The notes beneath the pieces were generated by a model that was not told the origin of the DNA, searched no databases, and was given only the letters and a program-made list of their open reading frames with translations. From positions 124,001 through 188,000 of the forward strand of contig NZ_DLHA01000054.1 of assembly GCF_002482975.1 (NCBI RefSeq): DNA of 64,000 nt, in the 5' to 3' direction. A program made the position numbers and the translations under genes. The DNA is from Flavobacterium sp. UBA7680 (GTDB taxonomy: Bacteria; Bacteroidota; Bacteroidia; Flavobacteriales; Flavobacteriaceae). This document shows positions 9,893 to 18,300 of this stretch, piece by piece. Position 1 is the stretch's first letter. The number at the start of each line of letters is the position of its first letter.

Positions 9893-11085
9893 TGACCACA
9901 TTCTCCTTACATACTTTTTTGCTTGGAAAAGAATACATTGGCGTTGAGCACTTCACTATAAATAATGAAGACAAAGTCGCCTTATTGCTTGTTGAAAAGA
10001 AAAAAGAAGGGTTGGTAATTAGTAAAAAAGACAGGGTTAGCTATAATGGAAAAATTGCAGAAAAATGGGATACAAAACTACCATTTTTTGTAGTTATAAA
10101 TTCTAATCAGGTTATTCAAAAAGAAGTTTTAGGTATAGAACCATCAGATGAAAAGCTATTACATAAATCTTTTCCTAATACAAATTGGGATGAATTTTAT
10201 TATGAAATCTGGAGATTAAAAGCAAAATCTGTTATTGCTATTGCCAGAAAATCATATGTTATCGCTTTACTGGAAGATTATCAAAATCAAAAAATAACAA
10301 TTGCCGGAATCAGTCTTGGTGTATGTTCTATAGCTGATATTATAGCTTATACGGAGGAAAATAACCTTTATACCAATCATCAAAATATATCTAAAGAAGA
10401 GATTCAGATAATCTCAGCGAGTTCCTTAGAATCTGCAGTAACGTATACTATAAATGATCTTCAAATTGAGAATAGACAATTACTTGCTTTTTCAGGTATT
10501 TTACGATTGATACTGAATAATACACTTAATACTGGTTCAATCATTTCTTATAATGATGAGTTGTATGATAACTACAATCAAAAAACATTTTTTAATAAAG
10601 GAATTAAAATAATGGTTGGAATAGTATTAGGAATATTACTACTCAATTTTATTTTCTTTACGCACTATTATAAATTAGCTCAGGAAACATCTGAAATTTT
10701 ACTGGTAAATAAATCGTCTATTGAAGATGTCAGTAAAATAAAACAAAGAATTATAGTAAAAGAAGAAAAGGTAAAAGATATTGACGGAAGGATGACTTCT
10801 CGAAGTTCTTTAATTATCAATGAAATAGCTAATAAAGTGCCTTCATCAATTTTATTGACGGAATTAACTTTTAATCCTCTGGAAAAAAAGATTAAAGCAG
10901 ACGAAGTAATACTCACAAAAGATAAAATAATCACTATTTCGGGAACTACAATAGCAAATCAGTCTTTTACTAAATGGGTAGAAGATATTGAAAAACTGCA
11001 ATATATTGACAAGGTTTTGATTACGCATTTTGGTAAAAATGAAGATAATGAAACTACATTTTCTATAAACCTAACCCTGAAGTAA
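9892..11085 (+). CDS. PilM-PilN-like/GspL-like inner-membrane platform protein
   Basis: 397 residues. A cytoplasmic N-terminal part (1-235) has the size of a degenerate actin-like PilM/GspL domain. One transmembrane helix follows near 238-258 (MVGIVLGILLLNFIFF), then a coiled stretch and a periplasmic PilN-like end (ITISGTTIANQSFTKWVEDI). The architecture matches GspL or a PilM-PilN fusion that couples ATPase to pseudopilus. Assignment is by architecture, operon position and local motifs, not strong sequence signatures. It is followed after one base by the PilO/GspM-like gene. Confidence 0.6.
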   Translation: MTTFSLHTFLLGKEYIGVEHFTINNEDKVALLLVEKKKEGLVISKKDRVSYNGKIAEKWDTKLPFFVVINSNQVIQKEVLGIEPSDEKLLHKSFPNTNWDEFYYEIWRLKAKSVIAIARKSYVIALLEDYQNQKITIAGISLGVCSIADIIAYTEENNLYTNHQNISKEEIQIISASSLESAVTYTINDLQIENRQLLAFSGILRLILNNTLNTGSIISYNDELYDNYNQKTFFNKGIKIMVGIVLGILLLNFIFFTHYYKLAQETSEILLVNKSSIEDVSKIKQRIIVKEEKVKDIDGRMTSRSSLIINEIANKVPSSILLTELTFNPLEKKIKADEVILTKDKIITISGTTIANQSFTKWVEDIEKLQYIDKVLITHFGKNEDNETTFSINLTLK

Positions 11086-11086
11086 G

Positions 11087-11608
11087 ATGAAACTGAACAG
11101 AAAAAATAAGCTACTGGTAATTGGTTTTTTTGTTGTGCTTTATATCTGCTATTCTTTTGCGATTTCTAATACAATAAATTATTATACAGAATATAAAAAC
11201 AAAGAGCAGGAGATAGCTCAAGATAGTGATATGCCAAAAATAGTGGCTCAGCTAGTTCTAAAAGAAAAACAGCTGGATCAAATTTTGGCTAATTATGATG
11301 TAAATATTTCAGAATCTTTCCAGAATGATTTATTGAAACAACTGACTTCTTATAGTGATAGTTACCATTTAAAAATTATTGATTTTAAAGAGCCTCATAT
11401 TATTTCTCAAAAAGGATTTACCACAACTAGCTATGCATTTTCTCTTGAAGGATCATTTAATGGATGTCTGGCAGTACTTAATAAGGTAGAAAATAATCCT
11501 ATGCTTGGCAATATTAAACATTTAAATTTCATTAAAAAGAGAAATTATAAAACGAATACAGATCAATTATTTGTAGAAGTAATAATGCAAAAAAATAAAG
11601 GAGTTTAA
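11087..11608 (+). CDS. PilO/GspM-like inner-membrane protein
   Basis: 173 residues: a short basic N-terminus, one transmembrane helix (LLVIGFFVVLYICYSFAIS), a coiled coil, and a small periplasmic ferredoxin-like candidate domain (YAFSLEGSFNGCLAVLNKVENNP), typical of PilO/GspM. It is the last gene of the operon. No GspF/PilC follows, although that polytopic platform protein is normally required. Confidence 0.55.
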   Translation: MKLNRKNKLLVIGFFVVLYICYSFAISNTINYYTEYKNKEQEIAQDSDMPKIVAQLVLKEKQLDQILANYDVNISESFQNDLLKQLTSYSDSYHLKIIDFKEPHIISQKGFTTTSYAFSLEGSFNGCLAVLNKVENNPMLGNIKHLNFIKKRNYKTNTDQLFVEVIMQKNKGV

Positions 11609-11765
11609 CTCTTAATTTTATTTAATATACCATAAAGGTTTGCATTGTCACTTGTAACATTTGCATTGAATTTGGTATTGATCTTATATGCAAAAAGTAA
11701 AATAAGTTTAGTTAGAAAAAAATTATAAGCAATAATAAAGATTTAATAATATAAAAATAAAAAAA

Positions 11766-12860
11766 ATGGAAAAAATATGTAAGCTCTTATTTATAGTAAT
11801 TATTTTAAATTTTAATTCTCTAAAAGCACAAGGAATTATTACTTCTCCAGATAATAGTGTAAATGCAATTACTTCTTCTTCAAGTGTGATTCCTAAAACA
11901 GAATTAGGAGCGATGACATGGACTTCAACAAATGCTTATGGAGCTACGCCGCTTATTTATAGATCAAGAAGATTTCCTGATAATGGAACTGGGGCTTTCC
12001 CTTTTAATGATTATGGTGAATTAATGATTCAGGGGAATTCACATGATAATGGCAATAGTAGTTATAATAAAGGGATTAGTTTTTTAACTTGGGATGGTAC
12101 AAGTCCATCACCACTAATAAGAATGAGAATTTCTCCAACTGGTAATATTGGAATTGGAACAAATTCTCCAACTGCGACTTTAGAAGCTAAAACTTCATCT
12201 ATAACAGGAGCAGAGACATTATTAAAATTAAGTGTGAGTGATGCTGCGCAAGATTATTTTAGAATTGCAAATAGTACATTAGCTGATGGTCAATTTATAC
12301 CTGCTTTAAATGGTTATCGAGTTAGTGATAATAGAGCCGCACTTTATCTAACTGCTACTACAGAGCCCAATATTGATAGTGGCAGCGACCCGTTAATGGT
12401 GTTTGATTCAAGAACTAGTGCAGCTGCTATTACAACAAGACCATTATTCGCGTGGGATTCTTATGCTAATAGAAAAATGATTTTAACGGCTAACGGCAGC
12501 TTAGGAATTGGTACTCTTACAACAGGAACACATAAGCTGGCTGTAGAAGGTTCAATTGGTGCAAGAGAAATAAAAGTTCAGGCAACTGGCTGGTCTGATT
12601 TTGTATTTAAAAAAGAATATAATTTGCCAACACTGGAACAAGTTGAAAAACATATTGCCGAAAAAGGACATTTAGAAAATATCCCAAGCGAAGAAGAAGT
12701 TTTAAAAAACGGAATTAATTTAGGGGAAATGAATGCGAAACTTTTGCAAAAAATTGAAGAATTAACTTTATACAGCATTGAGCAGCAAAAAGAATTAAAT
12801 ACTGTAAAAGCTAAATTAGAAAAAATCGAAAATTTACTTAGTAAAAAACTAGAAAATTAA
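11766..12860 (+). CDS. Secreted fibre-like protein with conserved C-terminal coil module
   Basis: 364 residues with a signal peptide (LLFIVIILNFNSLKAQG). The middle contains a tail-fibre-like GNIGIGTNSPTATLEA motif and a second LGIGTLTTGTHKLAVEG. The C-terminal ~100 residues (WSDFVFKKEYNLPTL, then IPSEEEVLKNGINLGEMN and a Leu/Glu-rich coil) form a module widespread at the end of Bacteroidota secreted proteins, likely for trimerisation or chaperoning. The paralogue at 12875 has the same module. Lying just downstream of the secretion operon, it could be a substrate, but that is only positional. Nothing promoter-like was clear in 11609-11765. Confidence 0.65.
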   Translation: MEKICKLLFIVIILNFNSLKAQGIITSPDNSVNAITSSSSVIPKTELGAMTWTSTNAYGATPLIYRSRRFPDNGTGAFPFNDYGELMIQGNSHDNGNSSYNKGISFLTWDGTSPSPLIRMRISPTGNIGIGTNSPTATLEAKTSSITGAETLLKLSVSDAAQDYFRIANSTLADGQFIPALNGYRVSDNRAALYLTATTEPNIDSGSDPLMVFDSRTSAAAITTRPLFAWDSYANRKMILTANGSLGIGTLTTGTHKLAVEGSIGAREIKVQATGWSDFVFKKEYNLPTLEQVEKHIAEKGHLENIPSEEEVLKNGINLGEMNAKLLQKIEELTLYSIEQQKELNTVKAKLEKIENLLSKKLEN

Positions 12861-12874
12861 TAAAACCAATAGAG

Positions 12875-13705
12875 ATGAAAAAGAATTTTTTATTTATAAT
12901 TGTATTGCTAATTGCGCAAAATATTTTCTCACAAACCGGAGGAAGAAGATTTTTTAACAAAAGCTTTTATGTTAACAATGTAACTCTGTTAGAATTAACA
13001 GATGATTTGGGACAATCACTAAATACAAATAATATTTATAAAGTTCAATTAGTAGTCACTGGTACGGGAACTAAAACAGGTGCTGAATATTTAGTATGGA
13101 ATGATGTAACTACTGCTTCTTGGCAGATTAGAGCAGTTACTTTGTCTGGAAATTCTTCAAATCATCCATTACTTATTGTAGAGAATAACATCGTAAAAGT
13201 TTATACAAAACATACTAGTAAATATACTGTTTTTGCATTTATTGAAGAGATAATTTCTAACGAAGATGATGTACAACCTTCGATTTTTGGTGCTGCATAT
13301 CATTGGCAGCGAGATGGAACTTTTTTATTTTATGGCGGAAATGTAGGTATTGGAACAACAGTTCCAACAGCTAATAAACTGGATGTTAAGGGGACGATTC
13401 ATTCTCAAGAAGTAAAAGTGGATATGGATAACTGGTCTGATTTTGTATTTAAAAAAGAATACAATTTACCAACGCTTAAAGAAGTTGAAAAACATATTGC
13501 TGAAAAAGGACATTTAGAAAATATCCCAAGCGAGGAAGAAGTTTTAAAAGATGGAATTAATCTTGGAGAGATGAATTCTAAACTTTTACAAAAGATAGAA
13601 GAATTAACTCTTTACGCTATCGAACAGCAAAAAAACTCCGAAAAGTTAATAAAGATTATCGAGGAGCAAAATAAGAGGTTAGAAGTCTTAGAAAGTGCAA
13701 AATAA
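12875..13705 (+). CDS. Secreted fibre-like protein, paralogous C-terminus to its neighbour
   Basis: 276 residues with a signal peptide (NFLFIIVLLIAQNIFSQ). The N-terminal half is unlike the upstream gene. A GNVGIGTTVPTANKLDVKG motif precedes a C-terminal coil module nearly identical to that of the upstream gene (WSDFVFKKEYNLPTLKEVEK onwards). Only 14 bases separate the two genes. The pattern is one shared assembly module carrying two different heads. Confidence 0.65.
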   Translation: MKKNFLFIIVLLIAQNIFSQTGGRRFFNKSFYVNNVTLLELTDDLGQSLNTNNIYKVQLVVTGTGTKTGAEYLVWNDVTTASWQIRAVTLSGNSSNHPLLIVENNIVKVYTKHTSKYTVFAFIEEIISNEDDVQPSIFGAAYHWQRDGTFLFYGGNVGIGTTVPTANKLDVKGTIHSQEVKVDMDNWSDFVFKKEYNLPTLKEVEKHIAEKGHLENIPSEEEVLKDGINLGEMNSKLLQKIEELTLYAIEQQKNSEKLIKIIEEQNKRLEVLESAK

Positions 13706-13718
13706 TCAACATGATAAT

Positions 13719-13751
13719 AAAAAAGCCGCTTTGTAATAAAGCGGCTTTTTT
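13719..13751. terminator. Bidirectional intrinsic terminator
   Basis: Perfect 14-base stem AAAAAAGCCGCTTT (13719-13732) and AAAGCGGCTTTTTT (13738-13751), with a 5-base loop and A/T runs on both sides. It lies between the convergent genes ending at 13705 (+) and 13755 (-). Confidence 0.9.
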
Positions 13752-13754
13752 TGT

Positions 13755-14096
13755 TTAGGCTATTGTCATAGCTTTAAAATCAGAATTTAGTTTCTGGCTG
13801 ATAGTAGTTAAAAGTTCAAATTCATCACTTGGAAAAAGCTGAAGTGCAACCTCTAAAATAAGACCAACATTAATTGATGAGTTTTTATCTGTTTCTGTAA
13901 TTTTATGTGCCTCCTGATCAATTGCCAAGATACATAATTTTAGTATATTAGTAATTACACATCCTAGTTCGTAATAATTTAGAAATTTGATTTCGGCAGT
14001 ATAAATTTCTTTTTCATCATTTGTGGGCTTTAATGTATTTAAAAATCCGGCTGTTAAATTTTTAAGATCTTCTAAGTTTTTCATTTCTTTTTCCAT
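13755..14096 (-). CDS. Hypothetical helical protein
   Basis: 113 residues (or 109 if translation starts at the second Met). No signal peptide or membrane segment is visible, and it looks all-helical. I do not recognise the family. It is a single-gene unit that ends at the strong terminator at 13719-13751. Confidence 0.5.
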   Translation of the reverse strand: MEKEMKNLEDLKNLTAGFLNTLKPTNDEKEIYTAEIKFLNYYELGCVITNILKLCILAIDQEAHKITETDKNSSINVGLILEVALQLFPSDEFELLTTISQKLNSDFKAMTIA

Positions 14097-14303
14097 AATC
14101 CTTGTCTGGCTTTTAATTTTTTTAGATTTGTTTTTGGTGGGTATTTATTAAAAGGATTTTAGTCTTTTACAGGACTTGAATTTTTAATTTATACTTGTCC
14201 GAAAAATTGTATTTTTGTTTTATGTATGCAATTAAATAAGATTACTTACGGTATAGAATCATTTCGATCTGTATTGTACACAAAAAAATATGTTTTTTAC
14301 AGA

Positions 14304-14337
14304 TTGTATTATTTTTTATCCCTAATTATTACCTTTG
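14304..14337 (+). promoter_or_regulatory. Promoter of the XRE regulator, possibly leaderless
   Basis: TACCTTTG at 14330-14337 is a perfect TAnnTTTG -7 box. A TTG at 14304-14306 gives a slightly long 23-base spacer. The ATG at 14342 begins only 5 bases after the box, so the transcript would begin at or very near the start codon. Confidence 0.45.
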
Positions 14338-14341
14338 AATT

Positions 14342-14671
14342 ATGAGCACATTAACGAAACCAAACCATATAGGGCGAAAAATAAGCCGTATTCGTGAATT
14401 AAGAGATATGAAGCAGGAAGCATTGGCTCAGGCTTTAGGAACAAATCAACAAGCAGTTTCTGCTATGGAAAACAGTGAAACTATCGACGATGATAAACTT
14501 GCAGAAGTGGCAAAAGCTCTTGGCGTAACTGTGGATGCAATTAAAAATTTTTCGGACGAAGCGGCTATCAATTATTTTAATAATATTTATGATAATGATT
14601 TTAGCAATAGTGTTGGAGCTGTTCCTATAAATGCAAATAATTGTTCATTTAATCCACTTGATAAATGTTAG
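14342..14671 (+). CDS. XRE-family HTH regulator, C-terminus probably frameshifted
   Basis: 109 residues. A helix-turn-helix lies at about 10-65 (ISRIRELRDMKQEALAQALGTNQQAVSAMEN). The tail ends abruptly as FNPLDKC-stop. The overlapping frame starting at 14665 encodes a 33-residue Leu/Glu coil (EENRKLYERLLESEKEKIAY). Adding one A to the AAA run at 14663-14665 would fuse the two into one HTH-plus-coil protein of about 143 residues. The role is a small cytoplasmic DNA-binding regulator; the target is unknown. Confidence 0.75.
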   Translation: MSTLTKPNHIGRKISRIRELRDMKQEALAQALGTNQQAVSAMENSETIDDDKLAEVAKALGVTVDAIKNFSDEAAINYFNNIYDNDFSNSVGAVPINANNCSFNPLDKC

Positions 14672-14766
14672 AAGCATTTGAAGAAAACAGAAAACTTTAC
14701 GAGCGTTTGTTAGAATCTGAAAAAGAAAAAATTGCTTATTTGGAGAAGTTGTTGAAGGAGAAATAG
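14665..14766 (+). CDS. 33-residue coiled-coil microprotein or frameshifted tail of the XRE regulator
   Basis: An ATG overlaps the XRE stop codon (ATGTTAG) and a TAG ends at 14766. The product is almost entirely a Leu/Glu/Lys amphipathic helix. It is either translationally coupled to the XRE gene as a separate dimerisation peptide, or the C-terminal coil of the same protein detached by a one-base deletion. Confidence 0.45.
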   Translation: MLEAFEENRKLYERLLESEKEKIAYLEKLLKEK

Positions 14767-14900
14767 TTTTTTTTTGAAAGATGTTGGATAAAAAAGACTT
14801 TTTTTTGATCTCGTTTTAGCAGGCTAAAAGCTTCAGTTTATAATTAAAAGGAAATCATAAGCAAGGTACTAGCACCTATTTTTAAATCTTGCAAAAAACA

Positions 14901-14930
14901 AAAAAGCAACTCAGTTATGAGTTGCTTTTT
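14901..14930. terminator. Bidirectional intrinsic terminator
   Basis: A 13-base stem AAAAAGCAACTCA (14901-14913) and TGAGTTGCTTTTT (14918-14930) with loop GTTA. It serves the plus-strand XRE gene and lies just beyond the 3' end of the minus-strand gene ending at 15002. Confidence 0.88.
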
Positions 14931-15001
14931 TGTTTGGTTGTTGTGTCTGGTTGTTGCAGGCAAGGAATGAATTCTGTACTATAGACACATATTCGATCGG
15001 G

Positions 15002-15385
15002 TTAGTTTATATATTCTATTAAATAATAATATGAATAAAAATTTAAAAAAACGGATAAAAAAAAGATAAGATATAAAATTATAATATCATAGTTTTTATG
15101 AGGAATCTCAATTTTGTTTTTTTTACCCATCTTAAAATAATACACATAATTTATTAGATATACAATCACAAGAATCACAATGAACCAATATGGTTTACTA
15201 GCTTTAATTTCAAAAAATATATAAATAAGATTTATAATTAAAATAATAAAATTTGTATATATAAATGAGTTAAAGCTAATTGAATTAAATTCTGAATTCT
15301 TGTTTTTTATTGTAAATCGATAATTTGTAATAAATATCCAATCGAAAATAAATTTAATTAATGATTTCATTTTTTTATTTACCAA
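15002..15385 (-). CDS. Small membrane protein, putative immunity to the RHS toxin
   Basis: 127 residues with about three transmembrane helices (NFIILIINLIYIFFEI, WFIVILVIVYLINYVYYF, IIILYLIFFLSVFLNFYS). Its start overlaps the last 11 bases of the RHS gene (15375-15385). This is the usual position of an immunity gene after a variable RHS C-terminus, and a membrane location would suit an envelope- or pore-targeting toxin. The family is not recognised; the immunity role is inferred from position. Confidence 0.6.
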   Translation of the reverse strand: MVNKKMKSLIKFIFDWIFITNYRFTIKNKNSEFNSISFNSFIYTNFIILIINLIYIFFEIKASKPYWFIVILVIVYLINYVYYFKMGKKNKIEIPHKNYDIIILYLIFFLSVFLNFYSYYYLIEYIN

Positions 15386-18300
15386 ATTGTTTTAACATGT
15401 TTTCTCTGTATAGATATTGTCCTCTGGTACCCATTTGAAAAATTCTTTCATCAGTTTCAGTCCACCAACCGTTTTCAATCCCTCTTTGTCTAACTACTAA
15501 CGGATGTATTGGCAGCATCGTATTATATGCTTTTGTGGTTGATAGTTGTTCTCCTATTGACCATCCTACATCCCAGCCAAATCCAAGTTCTGGTGCATAA
15601 TTCCCTAAGGCCATACCAACTGTGTTTGAAGCTGCACTAATTCCACCATCAACATATTCTCCATTGAGCATTAATTCGCCTGCTTGAACGTATCCAGCAG
15701 CATCACCTACTTTACCTAAAACATCTAAATGTTTACTTAGATTTCTTAAACTAGTATCGTAAACGTTTACTTTCATGGCCCCATCGGCAATATCAAATGA
15801 ACCTAGATAACTTTTATTAGTTATAAATTCTTTAGATGCATCAAAAGTAGCGCCGCCATACATACTAAAATTATTTGCAAAATCACCACCTATATTTATT
15901 TTGGCACTAACTGGTACTACTACTTCATTTAGCTGTTGTACTCCACTAGTAAAAGGATACATATTATCTGCATCAGTAAATGGATTTGGACCTGTTCCTT
16001 GGCAATTTTCAGGGCATTGACTACAAGGGCAGCCTCCATCAGGGTCAATTGTATTAGTAGGATTGTTTACCATACCAATGTATGGTGAATGATCCATTCC
16101 TTTAGGGTCTGGAGATAGCCATCTACCAATTCTTCCATCCCAAAGGCGTAGTTGAAATGCTTCCATTCCGGTTTCAGTATCAAGCTCTTGCCTTTGAAAA
16201 GCATAACGATAATTCAACGAGTTACGCGAAGGCAGCAACTCTCCAAAAGGATAATAATCAGCAAATGATTTAATGGCTGGAAGACCACTTTCTTTTTCTA
16301 TAACTGCCCTAATATTTCCTAGATGATCCTTGATTTCATAGCTGAAAATTCCACTTGCTTTTTTATAAATTCCTAAACGATTTAAACCATAGATTGGTAA
16401 TTCTAATTGTGTAATACTTCCCCCGCTTGGTAAACTATAAACAGCTATTGTATTTCCGGATAAATCTAATTGATAAAAAGTAGTGGTTTGTAAAGCAAAA
16501 GTTGTTGTATTATAACTTTCTTTTTTGATACGCTGTCCTCTTTCATTATAAAAGAATTTTGCCAGTGGGATAAAATTTTGACCTGTAAATTTACCATATT
16601 CTTGTACCAATCCTGTTGTGTTGTATCTATAGTATACTTGGTCTTGTGCGTTTAAAATTAATTGACCAATAGCATCATAGGTATAATTTCCTGCTGTTTG
16701 ATTTTCAATATCACTTGGGTCAGTTGTCGCTGCTGCACCTTCAGTAATGCTGTTTAATTGATTGGTTCCCGCATTGGTATAATTATAGGTAAGTTTATCT
16801 ACAATAGTACCCGTATCATTTGTTCTTTGTAAAGTTTGAATGTTTCCATTTGCATCATAGGTTAATCCCCCTTCTGCTAAACCAGTGATAGGGCTAATGA
16901 CTGCTGTACTTGAATTTGTATTACCAAATGCAGCTCCTGTTAACCAGTTGTTACGATTATAATTGTATACATACCCTTTTTGATTGGCCGTGCTTCCAGA
17001 ATAATCTCCGGCTATTCCTTTATTAGCCCAGCGTACCGCTTTTATATTACCGTTATAATCTGCTCCGGCAGTAGGAGAAGAAGTAATATTTCGACCAGTA
17101 CGCAAATAATCACCATTGTAATAGTCAAGAGTTAGTCCAAATACATCATTTGTATCTCCTCCCGGGTCTTTAGAGGCCTCTAAACTTGGATGATTGATAC
17201 TTTTAAGCTGTCCGCCAAGAGTATATACATAATCTATCCCTTGTGTTCCTTGAGCAATGTTAATTCTTTTTAATTCACCTGTTTTATAATAACTATAATC
17301 TGCATGTGTTGTAAAAGTTGAATTATTTGTTGACGTTTCTACTTTTGTTAGTACATTATTTGCATTGTAAGTATATTGATGTACAAATTGCTCTGCGGTT
17401 TTGTATTTTTGGAATAAAACCTTTTTTATATTGCTTTTATAATCATATTCATAATCAATAGTTTTAGCGCCAATACCTTCATTGTATTGTACAATCCATT
17501 CCATTCTTCCATATAAATCGTAACTATACCAGGTAATAGCCGAAATTGTTGACCCAGGCTTTGTATAAGTAATAGCAACATTTCCTGATAAATTGTTTTG
17601 TGTATAATTTGTACTGCTTATTCCTGCAGTTGCTAATACACCGGTCAAAGTTAAGTTAGTTGGTGTTGTTGGTAACACTACAGATGTAGTATTATTTTCT
17701 GGAAAGTCGTATACTATAAAAGTTTGTTCAGTACGTGTTCCGGTTATTAAGGAACTGTTATTAGAATTTGCAACAGCAGTTGCCCATATTCCACTACTGC
17801 CAGTTATTACCCCGCTTTCTCTTGGTCTTCCTAAGTCATCATAATCAGTATAGGAAACTTTAGCATCTCTTTGAAGTGCACTTTGTGAATAGCGTATTTG
17901 ACCATCATTTCTATAAGCAAATTTGCTAATGCCTTCATCTTGACTAGATGATTCAATTATTTGTCCTAAGGAATTATACTTATAAGTTGATACAAAGCTT
18001 GTAGAAGTCATATGAGACGGACTTGCTACTACTGTCGTATTACTTACATAGCCATTTGGCTGTATAGTTTTTATTAACTGACCAGCTTTGTTGTATATAT
18101 TTACGGCATAATCGTAGTAATTTACCCTATAAGTAATACCTAGCGAACCAGCATCGTATGTTGGTGCTCCAGAAGCAATATAAGTTTTTGGATCGGATGT
18201 TGGAGTAGTTACAGCCTGTATCCTATAAGCATTTCCACCTGTTAAAGTTGTTGTTAGTGCTCCAGTTTTTAGATCGTAAATTTTATATAAAGATGATGAT

